This document shows positions 51,490 through 59,167 of a stretch of 64,000 nt of DNA, one piece after another. A program made the translations under genes and the position numbers. This stretch comes from Tessaracoccus oleiagri. Lineage in GTDB: Bacteria > Actinomycetota > Actinomycetes > Propionibacteriales > Propionibacteriaceae. Every line of letters begins with the position of its first letter. Within the stretch, counting starts at the first letter, position 1. The notes beneath the pieces are model-generated. The model did no database searches and was not told the DNA's origin. It saw nothing but the letters and a program-made list of their open reading frames with translations. The stretch spans positions 186,001 to 250,000 of the forward strand of contig NZ_FNGP01000001.1 in assembly GCF_900103275.1 (NCBI RefSeq), given 5' to 3'.

Positions 51490-53052
51490 TCAGCGTTTCT
51501 TCAGCATGCCGAAGAGCCCGCGCACGACCTCCCGCGCCGCCGTCCTCGCGGCCTGGCGGAACGCGGTGGACTTCGTGACGCTCTCGATGAGGCTGGGCTC
51601 GGGCCGGCGGCTCCGGCCGGAGCGGGGCGCCTCTGGCCGCGCCTGCCTCTCCGCGCGCGCCCGCTCCTCGGCCTCGGCCTCCGCCCGCGCCTCCGCCTCG
51701 GCCGCGGCAGCGCTCTCCTCCATCCGCTTCACCAGTAATTCGTACGCCGACTCACGGTCCACGGCCGCGCCGTACTTCGCGCTGAGCGGCGAGTGCCCGA
51801 CGATGCGCTCCAGCTCCGCGTCCGGGGTCGGGTCCATGGACGCCTTCGGTGCCCACATGCGGGTGTGCGCGACGGGCGTCGGCGCGCCCTCCTCGTCCAT
51901 CACCGTGACGACGGCCTCGCCGATCCCCAGCTCCTGCAGGAGTCGCTCGAGGTCGTAGCCGGAGACCGGGTAGGTGGCGACGGTGGCGCGCAGGGCCTTC
52001 GCGTCGTTCGGCGTGTGCGCGCGCAACTGGTGCTGCACGCGGGAGCCCAGTTGGGCGAGCACGTCATCGGGCAGGTCCTTGGGCGTCTGCGTGACGAAGA
52101 ACACGCCCACACCCTTGGACCGGATCAGCCGGACGGTCTGCGTTATGGAGTCGAGGAACGCCTTCGACGCGCCCTTGAAGAGCAGGTGCGCCTCGTCGAA
52201 GAAGAACACCAGCTTCGGCCGGTCGACGTCGCCCACCTCGGGCAGCGTCTCGAACAGGTCCGCCAGCAGCCACATCAGGAACGTGGAGAACAGCGCCGGC
52301 CGCGACGCGAGCTGCGGCAGCTCCAGCAGGGAGATCACACCGCGACCGTCGGCCGCCGTGCGCAGGAGCTCCGCCGGGTCGAACTCCGGCTCGCCGAAGA
52401 AGGCGTCACCGCCCTGGTCGGAGAGCGCGACGAGCGAGCGCAGGATGACGCCGGCGGTCGCGGTCGACACGCCGCCGATCCCCTTCAGCTCGGGCTTGCC
52501 CTCGTCGGAGGTCAGGAATCGCAGCAGTTCGACGAGGTCCTTGAGGTCCAGCAGCGGCAGCCCCGCCCGGTCTGCGTAGTGGAACACGAGCCCGAGCGAG
52601 GACTCCTGCACTTGGTTGAGGTCCAGCACCTTGGACAGCAGCAGCGGCCCGAAGTCGGTCACCGTGGCCCGCACCGGAACACCGTGTCCTTGGCCGCCCA
52701 ACGCGTAGAACTCGACGGGGTACGCCGTCGGCGCCCATTCCTGGCCCAGCGGCGCGACGCGCGCCAGCAGCTTCTCGCTCGCTTCACCCGGTGTGGCGAG
52801 CCCCGACAGGTCGCCCTTGATGTCCGCCGCGAACACCGGCACGCCGGCGGCGCTCAGTGCCTCGGCCATCACCTGCAGCGTCTTGGTCTTCCCGGTGCCC
52901 GTGGCGCCCGCGACGAGGCCGTGGCGGTTGAACATCGCCAGCGGGAGGTTGATGCGCACGTCCGGCACCGGGGCGTCGTCGTGCATCAGCACCCCCAGCG
53001 TGGCCGAGGCGCCGTCGAAGGTGTAGCCGTCCTGGATCTCGTGCACAGTCAC
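51490..53052 (-). CDS. HerA-like/DUF853 ATPase
   Basis: A 520-residue ATPase of the HerA/FtsK superfamily. Walker A GATGTGKTKT and Walker B LVFFFDEAHLL are clear. An arginine/sensor region SKGVGVFFVTQTPKDLPDDVLAQLGSR follows. The C-terminal 80 residues are a coiled, Ala/Glu/Arg-rich linker and a short conserved tail. Family members are DNA-associated, but no partner nuclease is nearby and the role is unknown. The GTG at 53052 has TAGAGT 8 nt upstream and no ribosome site. Confidence 0.87.
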   Translation of the reverse strand: MTVHEIQDGYTFDGASATLGVLMHDDAPVPDVRINLPLAMFNRHGLVAGATGTGKTKTLQVMAEALSAAGVPVFAADIKGDLSGLATPGEASEKLLARVAPLGQEWAPTAYPVEFYALGGQGHGVPVRATVTDFGPLLLSKVLDLNQVQESSLGLVFHYADRAGLPLLDLKDLVELLRFLTSDEGKPELKGIGGVSTATAGVILRSLVALSDQGGDAFFGEPEFDPAELLRTAADGRGVISLLELPQLASRPALFSTFLMWLLADLFETLPEVGDVDRPKLVFFFDEAHLLFKGASKAFLDSITQTVRLIRSKGVGVFFVTQTPKDLPDDVLAQLGSRVQHQLRAHTPNDAKALRATVATYPVSGYDLERLLQELGIGEAVVTVMDEEGAPTPVAHTRMWAPKASMDPTPDAELERIVGHSPLSAKYGAAVDRESAYELLVKRMEESAAAAEAEARAEAEAEERARAERQARPEAPRSGRSRRPEPSLIESVTKSTAFRQAARTAAREVVRGLFGMLKKR

Positions 53053-53149
53053 GTTACGGAACTCTACTGAGGAGTACCGCCGCCGGCCGGGGTTTGCCCT
53101 GATGCGGGTCCGCGGGCCCGGCATCCCCGGGGGCGGCGCGCATGCACGG

Positions 53150-53161
53150 TAGTATCGCCAC
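53150..53161 (+). promoter_or_regulatory. Leaderless promoter (-10 TAGTAT)
   Basis: TAGTAT, 6 nt, then the GTG of the 97-residue gene. Divergent from the HerA-like gene. Confidence 0.6.
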
Positions 53162-53455
53162 GTGATCTTCAAGCGCGTTGGGGAGGGCCGACCCTACCCG
53201 GACCACGGCTACAAGCCCCGCGATTGGAGCGCCATCGCACCCCAGCAGGTGCGCCTGGACGAGCTGGTGACAACCAAACGCACCCTCGACCTCGAGGCGC
53301 TGCTCGACGAGGAATCCACCTTCTACGGCGATCTCTTCGCCCACGTCATCAGTTACGGCGGCGAGCTCTACCTCGAGGACGGCCTCCACCGGGCGCTGCG
53401 CGCCGCGCTCCAGCAACGCCAGACGTTGCACGCGCGCGTGCTCGAATTGAAGTAA
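53162..53455 (+). CDS. Actinobacterial VapB-annotated small protein
   Basis: A 97-residue protein of an actinobacterial family often labelled VapB-type antitoxin. Conserved features: IFKRVGEGRPYPDHG at the start, LDELVTTKRTLDL in the middle and LYLEDGLHRALRAALQQR near the end. The last motif resembles the ParB/sulfiredoxin loop (DGxHR), so a nucleotide-binding or DNA-linked role is possible. No VapC toxin is adjacent. It precedes the LytR_C gene, an arrangement I believe recurs in this phylum. Confidence 0.65.
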   Translation: MIFKRVGEGRPYPDHGYKPRDWSAIAPQQVRLDELVTTKRTLDLEALLDEESTFYGDLFAHVISYGGELYLEDGLHRALRAALQQRQTLHARVLELK

Positions 53456-53489
53456 GTTGGGCCAAGCCGCCCGCAGAAAGGACTACGAC

Positions 53490-54053
53490 GTGCGAATGTT
53501 TCGTCTGATCGCGACGCCGGTTCTGCTGCTTGGCTTGCTCGGTTTCCTGGTCTGGGGCGCGTCGTGGGGTTGGCGCAACCTCACCGCACCGCTGCCGTCG
53601 CCCTCGCCGACGCCGTGCGTGACGAGGTCGGCGCAGGTGATCACTGCGGCCAACGTGAGCGTGCGGGTGTTCAACGGCGGCTTCGCCACAGGACTCGCAG
53701 GGCGGGTGGCGGCCCACCTCCGCAACAACGGCTTCGAGGTGCTCCGCGTCGCGAACACCGACGAGCGGGTGGCGGAGACCATCATCCGCGGCAGCGCGGA
53801 GAACGAGCCCGCGCTCACGCTCCTCCAGTCGCACTTCCGGGAGTCGGTGATCCAGCACGACGATCGCGTGGACGGTTCCGTCGACGTGCTCGTCGGCACC
53901 ACGTACATGGGCGTCAACCCGAACCCGCTGCCCGAGGTGGCCACCGAGGGGGGCGTGACGTGCGAGTACCCGTCGCCCTCCCCCTCGCCGTCGCCGTCCG
54001 CCTCGCCCGGCGGCAGCGCCGCGCCGGACCCGTCCGCGTCACCCACCAGCTGA
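53490..54053 (+). CDS. LytR C-terminal-domain envelope protein
   Basis: A 187-residue membrane-anchored protein. One N-terminal helix (LIATPVLLLGLLGFLVWGAS), a Pro/Ser spacer, the LytR_C domain (about 52-135, VSVRVFNGGFATGLAGRVAAHL...) and a Ser/Pro-rich tail. The domain is thought to bind cell-wall polymers. GTG 53490 has AAAGGA 7 nt before it; the ATG two codons later is an alternative. Co-transcribed with the 97-residue gene and ended by a strong terminator. Confidence 0.85.
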   Translation: MRMFRLIATPVLLLGLLGFLVWGASWGWRNLTAPLPSPSPTPCVTRSAQVITAANVSVRVFNGGFATGLAGRVAAHLRNNGFEVLRVANTDERVAETIIRGSAENEPALTLLQSHFRESVIQHDDRVDGSVDVLVGTTYMGVNPNPLPEVATEGGVTCEYPSPSPSPSPSASPGGSAAPDPSASPTS

Positions 54054-54063
54054 CAAAACGAAG

Positions 54064-54096
54064 AATCCCCCGGACTGGTCCGGGGGATTGCTTTTT
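54064..54096 (+). terminator. Rho-independent terminator after LytR_C gene
   Basis: 12-bp stem (AATCCCCCGGAC with its complement) followed by GCTTTTT. Ends 4 nt before the tRNA-Ser on the opposite strand. Confidence 0.95.
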
Positions 54097-54100
54097 CGCC

Positions 54101-54188
54101 TGGCGGTGACGGAGGGATTTGAACCCTCGGTGGGTTGCCCCACACTCGCTTTCGAGGCGAGCTCTTTCGGCCGCTCAGACACGTCACC
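54101..54188 (-). tRNA. tRNA-Ser (CGA)
   Basis: Class II tRNA with a 7-bp acceptor stem (GGTGACG with CGTCACC), discriminator G and encoded CCA. Anticodon loop CTCGAAA within a GCTCGC/GCGAG stem gives anticodon CGA, which reads UCG. A long variable arm (after GCGAG) and GGTTCAAATC T-loop fit tRNA-Ser. It is transcribed toward the LytR_C terminator; tadA starts further upstream. Confidence 0.95.
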
Positions 54189-54242
54189 GTGCGGTAGCTT
54201 ACCGTCAACCTTTCTCCGCGCGCCAATCGACGGCAGCGGCCG

Positions 54243-54701
54243 TCAGGGGCGGCGCGCGTCGAAGAACGCCTCGATGGGGGCCGCGCACTCCTCCGCGAGC
54301 ACGCCGCCGCTCACCTCGACGCGGTGGTTGAGCCGGGAGTCGCGCACGACGTCGAACAGGCTGGCGACCGCGCCGGCCTTGGGGTCGTAGGCGCCGAAGA
54401 CCAAGCGCTGGATGCGGGAGGCGACGATCGCTCCGGCGCACATCGTGCAGGGTTCGAGCGTGACGACCAGCGTGCAGCCGGTGAGCCGCCACTCCCCCAG
54501 CTTCTCCGCGGCGCGCCGGAGCGCGAGGATCTCGGCGTGCGCGGTGGGATCCTGCAGGAGTTCGCGCTCGTTGCCGGCGGTGGCCACCACCTCACCGTCG
54601 GGGTCGAGGACGACGGCCCCGATCGGCACGTCACCGTGGGCCTCCACCTGCCGGGCCACCTCCATGGCGAGCCGCATCGTCGGGTGCCAGCGGCCGCCCA
54701 T
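54243..54701 (-). CDS. tadA: tRNA adenosine deaminase TadA
   Basis: A 152-residue zinc deaminase that makes inosine at position 34 of tRNA-Arg(ACG). Catalytic zinc ligands and acid: His55, Glu57 (HAE), Cys85 and Cys88 (PCTMC). The ATG at 54701 overlaps the stop of the upstream partner (TGATG) after GAGGAG. Its only bacterial substrate type, a tRNA-Arg with an ACG anticodon, is encoded about 4 kb away in this window at 58894. Confidence 0.95.
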   Translation of the reverse strand: MGGRWHPTMRLAMEVARQVEAHGDVPIGAVVLDPDGEVVATAGNERELLQDPTAHAEILALRRAAEKLGEWRLTGCTLVVTLEPCTMCAGAIVASRIQRLVFGAYDPKAGAVASLFDVVRDSRLNHRVEVSGGVLAEECAAPIEAFFDARRP

Positions 54702-55294
54702 CACTCCTCGTCGAAGGACGCCGCCGCGAGCCGGAACTGGTCGCCGATCTTCAGCTTGTCGGCGATGAGTTCGACGAGGTCCACCGGGTCCGAGTCGTAG
54801 TCGGTGGCGATCGCCTCGAGCTCGAAGCCGCGCAGGCCGCTGGCGGAGAACATCTCCATGTCGCCCAGCGGGTACGAGTCCTCGTCCTCGTCGGGGATCT
54901 CCTCGCCGAGGTAGTCGACGACGTCACGGGCGAGCGGCCAGTCGTTGGCGGCCGTCGCGTCGGAGAGCAGCACCTCGACGACGCGGCCGCGGGCGCGCAC
55001 GATCACGAAGAAGTCGTTGTCGACGGAGACGAACGCGTCGGCGCCGGAGTCGCCCGGCAACCGGGACAGCTGGCGGATGAGCTCGTCGAGGTCGTTGGCC
55101 AGGTCGAAGTCGAGGGGGACCACCGTCGGCTTCCCGTCCTCGCGGTACGCCGCGACGACGAAGTCCACGTCGTCCTCGGTCGCGTCGTCGAGTTCGAAGT
55201 CGTCGTCGCTGTCGTCGTCATCCTCCAGGTCCGCATCGTCGTCGCCGTCCTCCACGAGGTCGAACGGCTCAGCGTCTTCGTCGAACACGCCCAT
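54701..55294 (-). CDS. tRNA adenosine deaminase-associated protein
   Basis: A 197-residue protein whose first 50 residues are almost solid Asp and Glu (VEDGDDDADLEDDDDSDDD), followed by a conserved domain (VDFVVAAYREDGKPTVVPLDFDLANDL...) found only in actinobacteria next to tadA. It may assist or tether TadA, but its function is unproven. AAGGGAG precedes the ATG; the stop overlaps tadA by 1 nt. Divergent from upp. Confidence 0.88.
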   Translation of the reverse strand: MGVFDEDAEPFDLVEDGDDDADLEDDDDSDDDFELDDATEDDVDFVVAAYREDGKPTVVPLDFDLANDLDELIRQLSRLPGDSGADAFVSVDNDFFVIVRARGRVVEVLLSDATAANDWPLARDVVDYLGEEIPDEDEDSYPLGDMEMFSASGLRGFELEAIATDYDSDPVDLVELIADKLKIGDQFRLAAASFDEE

Positions 55295-55405
55295 CGCACG
55301 GCTCCCTTCACTTGACCGGACCTCAATCCAACCACGCTTTGCCGGATCGCACATTACCCGGCCCGAGTTTGGGTGTCGGCATCGGGTGTGTGGGAAAGTG
55401 AGCGT

Positions 55406-56047
55406 GTGGAAGTACGTGTCGTCTCGCATCCCCTCGTTGATCACAAGCTCACGCTGCTGCGTGACCGCACCACCGTCCAGCCCACGTTCCGGCGCCTGGT
55501 GGAGGAACTGGTAACGCTGCTGGCCTACGAGGCCACCCGCGGCGTGCGCGTCCACCAGCACCAGATCGAGACCCCGGTGGCCCCCACCGTCGGCACGAAG
55601 CTCGACGAGCCGGCCCCGATGGTGGTGCCCATCCTGCGCGCCGGTCTCGGGATGCTCGACGGCATGTTGCGCCTCGTGCCCACCGCCGAGGTCGGGTTCC
55701 TCGGCATGCTGCGCGACGAGGAGACCCTCGAGCCCAAGACCTACGCCGAGCGCCTCCCCGAGGACCTGTCGGGCCGACAGTGCTACGTCCTCGACCCGAT
55801 GCTGGCCACCGGCGGCTCGCTCGGCGCCGCGGTGAAGTACCTCGTCGGGCGGGGCGCCGACGACATCACCTGCATCTGCCTGCTGGCCGCCCCCGAGGGC
55901 ATCGCCAACATGGAGAAGCTGCTGGAGGACCTCGAGGTCCCGTGCACACTCGTCGTCTCGGCGGTGGACGAGCGGCTCAACGAGCGCGGCTTCATCGTCC
56001 CCGGCCTCGGTGATGCGGGCGACCGGCTCTACGGCCTCACCCACTGA
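55406..56047 (+). CDS. upp: Uracil phosphoribosyltransferase
   Basis: A 213-residue cytoplasmic enzyme of pyrimidine salvage: uracil + PRPP to UMP + PPi. The PRPP loop is [14 protein letters not shown], with [13 protein letters not shown] earlier and [11 protein letters not shown] at the uracil-binding C-terminus. Length matches the family (about 208-213). GTG at 55406 follows GGGAAAG; the frame goes to 55373 but the extension is not conserved in character. The GNAT gene starts 1 nt after the stop. Confidence 0.95.
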   Translation: MEVRVVSHPLVDHKLTLLRDRTTVQPTFRRLVEELVTLLAYEATRGVRVHQHQIETPVAPTVGTKLDEPAPMVVPILRAGLGMLDGMLRLVPTAEVGFLGMLRDEETLEPKTYAERLPEDLSGRQCYVLDPMLATGGSLGAAVKYLVGRGADDITCICLLAAPEGIANMEKLLEDLEVPCTLVVSAVDERLNERGFIVPGLGDAGDRLYGLTH

Positions 56048-56048
56048 C

Positions 56049-56708
56049 ATGGACTGGGCGGACCTCTGGCCGCCTTTCGGGCTCGCGCTGCGCTGCGGGC
56101 CGATCGAGCTGCATCCCGTGCGGTTCGACGAGCTGCCCCGGCTCATCGAGCTGATCGACGGCGGGATCATCGCCGACGACGTGCCCAATTACCCGATGAC
56201 GAGCCCCTTCGGGCTGGGTGGCTACACCGTCGCCGAGCAGCGCGACTCGCTGCAGTACTGGTGGTCGACGTGGGCAAACCTCCGGCCCGCCGACTGGGTC
56301 ATCCCCATGACGGTCCTTCGCGACGGGGCGCCGGTCGGCGTCCAGGAGATCGCCGGGCACGACTTCCCCACCCTGCGTTCCGCCTCGACCGGCTCATGGC
56401 TCGCCGTGGCGCACCAAGGCAGGGGCACCGGCACGTTGATGCGTCAGGCGATAGCGATGTTCGCGTTCGACCACCTCGGTGCGCGCGAACTGATGAGCGG
56501 CGCCTTCCATGACAACGCGCGCTCGCTGGCGGTCAGCCGGAAAGTGGGCTACCGCGAGAATGGGCGCAAGCTGCTCGCGCGAGGCACGGGCGAGGTCGAC
56601 GAGGAGATCCGCGTCCGGCTGCTCCCCGAGTGGCTCGTCCGACCCGGGCACGCGCTCGAGGTCGACGGGTTGGAGCCGCTGTTGGAGTTCCTCGAGATCG
56701 GGCGCTGA
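56049..56708 (+). CDS. GNAT-family N-acetyltransferase
   Basis: A 219-residue acetyltransferase of the RimJ/RimL type. The acetyl-CoA loop is VAHQGRGTGTLMRQAI, with DNARSLAVSRKVGYRENGR after it. Substrate could be a protein N-terminus, an amino-sugar or a small molecule. Start follows the upp stop by 1 nt (TGACATG), so it is coupled to upp, and ends adjacent to the convergent GyrI-like gene. Confidence 0.83.
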   Translation: MDWADLWPPFGLALRCGPIELHPVRFDELPRLIELIDGGIIADDVPNYPMTSPFGLGGYTVAEQRDSLQYWWSTWANLRPADWVIPMTVLRDGAPVGVQEIAGHDFPTLRSASTGSWLAVAHQGRGTGTLMRQAIAMFAFDHLGARELMSGAFHDNARSLAVSRKVGYRENGRKLLARGTGEVDEEIRVRLLPEWLVRPGHALEVDGLEPLLEFLEIGR

Positions 56709-57167
56709 TCAGTCGTCGAGCGACCAGAACAGGTCGGTGTGCAGGTTCTTCTGCGGCGTCGACGACGGATCGCTGACGTAGACCTCGAAGACCTTGTGCC
56801 CGGGCGTGTGGCCCTGCTCGGTGATCCAGGCGGCGAGCCGCTGCCAGGCCTGGGGCAGCTCCTCGTAGGGGCCGACGTGGCTGTCCTTCGCGAACCGGCC
56901 GGCGGGCAGCGCGCTGGCGACCACCTCCCCGGAGTCCTCGATGACGCGGTCGACAGTCACGCCCGCCTCGAGCTCGGCGCTGTCCTCGTGCATCACCAGG
57001 TAGAGCCCGAACGGCTCCCCCGGCTCGACGCCCTGCTCGCGGAGCGCGGCGTGGACGGCGTTGTAGGCCCGGTCGTAGAAGGTGGTGAGCTCGTCGAGCT
57101 TCTCCTTGCTGCGCACCACCGCGGTGGGGATCGCGTCGCGTTCGACGATCGTTCGGTTCTCGGTCAT
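56709..57167 (-). CDS. GyrI-like small-molecule-binding domain protein
   Basis: A 152-residue stand-alone GyrI/AraC effector-binding domain. The pattern is typical: AVVRSKEKLDELTTFYDRAYNAVHAAL, later AGRFAKDSHVGPYEELPQAWQRLAAWI and a final VFEVYVSDP. Such domains bind amphipathic compounds or toxins. No DNA-binding domain is fused. GGGGGAAG precedes the ATG. Its stop touches the stop of the GNAT gene. Confidence 0.82.
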   Translation of the reverse strand: MTENRTIVERDAIPTAVVRSKEKLDELTTFYDRAYNAVHAALREQGVEPGEPFGLYLVMHEDSAELEAGVTVDRVIEDSGEVVASALPAGRFAKDSHVGPYEELPQAWQRLAAWITEQGHTPGHKVFEVYVSDPSSTPQKNLHTDLFWSLDD

Positions 57168-57221
57168 GGCTTCCCCCTGTGGAGACGGTTTCGCCGGTAC
57201 CGCCTACGGTACGCCGACCGC

Positions 57222-58121
57222 TCAGTAGTAGTAGGGGAAACGGCTCCAGTCGGGGTCGCGCTTCTCCAGGAACGAGTCGCGGCCCTCGACCGCCTCGTCG
57301 GTCATGTACGCCAGGCGCGTCGTCTCGCCGGCGAACACCTGCTGGCCCACGAGGCCGTCGTCGATGGCGTTGAAGGCGAACTTCAACATGCGCTGGGCCG
57401 TGGGCGACTTGCCGCAGATCTTGCGCGCCCACTCGAGCGCCTCATCCTCCAACTCCGCGTGTGGGACGACCTTGTTCACCATGCCCATCCGGTGGGCGTC
57501 GTCGGCGGTGTAGACGTCGCCGAGGAAGAAGATCTCACGGGCGAACTTCTGCCCCACCTGGCGCGCCAGGTAGGCCGAGCCGAAGCCTCCGTCGAAGGAG
57601 CCGACGTCGGCGTCCGTCTGCTTGAACCGAGCGTGCTCGGCCGAGGCGAGCGACAGGTCGGAGACGACGTGCAGCGAGTGCCCGCCACCGGCGGCCCAGC
57701 CGCTCACGAGGGAGATGACCACCTTGGGCATGAAGCGGATCAGCCGCTGCACCTCGAGGATGTGGAGGCGTCCTAGCTTGGCAGGGTCCACCGACTCCGC
57801 GGTCTCACCCTCCGCGTACTGGTAGCCGGCCTTGCCGCGGATGCGTTGGTCACCGCCCGAGCAGAACGCCCAGCCGCCGTCCTTCGGCGACGGCCCGTTG
57901 CCGGTGATGAGCACGCAGCCGACGTCGGAGGACATCCGCGCATGGTCCAGGGCCCGGTACAACTCGTCGACGGTGTGCGGGCGGAACGCGTTGCGCACCT
58001 CGGGGCGGTCGAAGGCGATGCGGACGGCCGGGACCTTCTTGGCGCGGTGGTACGTGATGTCCGTGAACTCGAACCCCTCGACGGGCTCCCACAGCTCGGG
58101 CTTGAACGGGTTGGTGGTCAT
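57222..58121 (-). CDS. menB: 1,4-dihydroxy-2-naphthoyl-CoA synthase
   Basis: A 299-residue crotonase that closes the second ring in menaquinone synthesis (o-succinylbenzoyl-CoA to DHNA-CoA). Family residues: AFCSGGDQRIRGK at the oxyanion region, SGWAAGGGHSLH, and DADVGSFDGGFGSAYLARQVGQK holding the bicarbonate/Asp site. A C-terminal SFLEKRDPDWSRFPYYY swaps into the neighbouring subunit in this family. TAGGGT lies 6 nt before the ATG: leaderless. Other men genes are outside the window. Confidence 0.95.
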   Translation of the reverse strand: MTTNPFKPELWEPVEGFEFTDITYHRAKKVPAVRIAFDRPEVRNAFRPHTVDELYRALDHARMSSDVGCVLITGNGPSPKDGGWAFCSGGDQRIRGKAGYQYAEGETAESVDPAKLGRLHILEVQRLIRFMPKVVISLVSGWAAGGGHSLHVVSDLSLASAEHARFKQTDADVGSFDGGFGSAYLARQVGQKFAREIFFLGDVYTADDAHRMGMVNKVVPHAELEDEALEWARKICGKSPTAQRMLKFAFNAIDDGLVGQQVFAGETTRLAYMTDEAVEGRDSFLEKRDPDWSRFPYYY

Positions 58122-58133
58122 GACCGAACCCTA
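58122..58133 (-). promoter_or_regulatory. Leaderless promoter of menB (-10 TAGGGT)
   Basis: TAGGGT, TCGGTC (6 nt), then the menB ATG; it overlaps the last codons of the gdpD gene. Confidence 0.6.
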
Positions 58134-58832
58134 GCGAAGGGCGGCCGCTGCGGCGTCGGGGTGGTTCGTGATGACCGCGTCGACGCCCGCCGCGGCCACG
58201 AGGGCCATGTGCCCCGGATCGTTGACGGTCCACACGTGCACGAGCAGCCCCGCCTCGTGGGCCCGCTCCACGTACCCGGGCAGCTGGAGCAGGTGAAGGC
58301 CGGGGTGCAGGGCGCCGGCGCCGAACCGTCGCGCGTACTCCCACGGCTCGTGGATCCCGTCGGCGAACAGGAGCCCGAGCCGCTCGGGCGCGACTTGCCC
58401 GCGCAGGCCCGCAAGCGTGTAGTGGTTGAACGAGCTGAAGACCACCCGCTCCCCCATCCCTGCCGCCTCGACGACGTCCCTCGCCTCCTGCTCGATGCCC
58501 GGGTAGAGCTCGATCGACGTCTTGAGCTCGACGTTGACCACCATGCCGGTGGGAGCACAGAGCCGGAGCACCTCGTCGAGCAGGGGAATCCGCGCGCCAT
58601 CGCCGAAGTCGAGGCGGCGCAGCTCCGCGACGGTCAGGTCGACCACCCGGCCGGTACCGTCGCTGGTCCGGTCGACGGTCTCGTCGTGCACGACGACGAG
58701 GTGGCCGTCGGCGGTGCGCTGCACGTCGAGTTCGACGCCGTCGGCACCCTGGGCGATGGCCAGTTCGAATGCGGGGAGGGTGTTCTCGGGAGCGTAGGCG
58801 CTTGCGCCACGGTGGGCCCAGATCTTCGTCAC
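58131..58832 (-). CDS. Glycerophosphodiester phosphodiesterase
   Basis: A 233-residue GDPD barrel enzyme that hydrolyses glycerophosphodiesters to sn-glycerol 3-phosphate and an alcohol. Catalytic residues are in AHRGASAYAPENT (His7, Arg8, Glu15), ELDVQRTADGHLVVVHDE (Glu, Asp, His) and LNVELK-like VVNVELKTS. No signal peptide, so cytoplasmic. The GTG has CATAAT 6 nt upstream and no ribosome site: leaderless. It ends 9 nt before menB. Confidence 0.9.
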   Translation of the reverse strand: MTKIWAHRGASAYAPENTLPAFELAIAQGADGVELDVQRTADGHLVVVHDETVDRTSDGTGRVVDLTVAELRRLDFGDGARIPLLDEVLRLCAPTGMVVNVELKTSIELYPGIEQEARDVVEAAGMGERVVFSSFNHYTLAGLRGQVAPERLGLLFADGIHEPWEYARRFGAGALHPGLHLLQLPGYVERAHEAGLLVHVWTVNDPGHMALVAAAGVDAVITNHPDAAAAALR

Positions 58833-58844
58833 AGCCCCATTATG
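58833..58844 (-). promoter_or_regulatory. Leaderless promoter of the gdpD gene (-10 CATAAT)
   Basis: CATAAT, GGGGCT (6 nt), then the GTG start. Confidence 0.55.
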
Positions 58845-58893
58845 GTCGTTTTGCCCCCGCACCCGGGATCGCGTATAGTCCTCTAGTGCGCCA

Positions 58894-58966
58894 GCGCTCG
58901 TAGCTCAACGGATAGAGCATCTGACTACGGATCAGAAGGTTGGGAGTTCGAGTCTCTCCGAGCGCG
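58894..58966 (+). tRNA. tRNA-Arg (ACG)
   Basis: Acceptor stem GCGCTCG/CGAGCGC, discriminator G, anticodon stem TCTGA/TCAGA with loop CTACGGA, giving anticodon ACG. The first base is the adenosine that TadA turns to inosine. CCA is not encoded. A terminator follows at once. Confidence 0.96.
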
Positions 58967-58971
58967 CGGTG

Positions 58972-58999
58972 GGCCCCGAGGTGATCCTCGGGGCCTTTT
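58972..58999 (+). terminator. Terminator of tRNA-Arg
   Basis: GGCCCCGAG and its complement around a 6-nt loop, followed by TTTT. It lies 5 nt after the tRNA. Confidence 0.9.
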
Positions 59000-59046
59000 G
59001 CTTTGCCTCGGCCCAAAGCGGTGCGGGCTGCCTCGCCGGCCGGTTC

Positions 59047-59143
59047 GCCTGCCCGCCGAATGCAGAAAACCTGCCGGACCCGGCAGGTTTTCCGAAATCT
59101 GGCAGGCGCCTCGGTTGACCTGCCGGATCCGGCAGGTCAACCG
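59047..59143. repeat. Nested palindromic repeat, copy B (ACCTGCC family)
   Basis: Half-site GCCTGCC (59047-59053), palindrome GAAAACCTGCCGG with its inverted partner (59065-59092, 28 nt, two mismatched central bases), half-site GGCAGGC (59101-59107), then a perfect 32-nt palindrome whose half is CGGTTGACCTGCCGGA (59112-59143). Lies between the tRNA-Arg terminator and the 3' end of the monooxygenase gene. Same design as 2101-2165. Confidence 0.8.
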
Positions 59144-59167
59144 CGCCCGGGCCGCGGTCCGAGGGCC

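Noticed and set aside
51490-53052. HerA-like ATPase as part of an anti-phage system
   Set aside because: No nuclease (NurA, SIR2, DUF4297) beside it; the DUF853 form is widespread and housekeeping-like.
54189-54242. Signal recognition particle RNA next to tRNA-Ser, as in some actinobacteria
   Set aside because: The space is only 54 nt and lacks the conserved apical loop.
58894-59143. tRNA-Arg plus palindromes as an integration site
   Set aside because: No integrase and no repeated tRNA 3' end; the sequence after the tRNA is its terminator.
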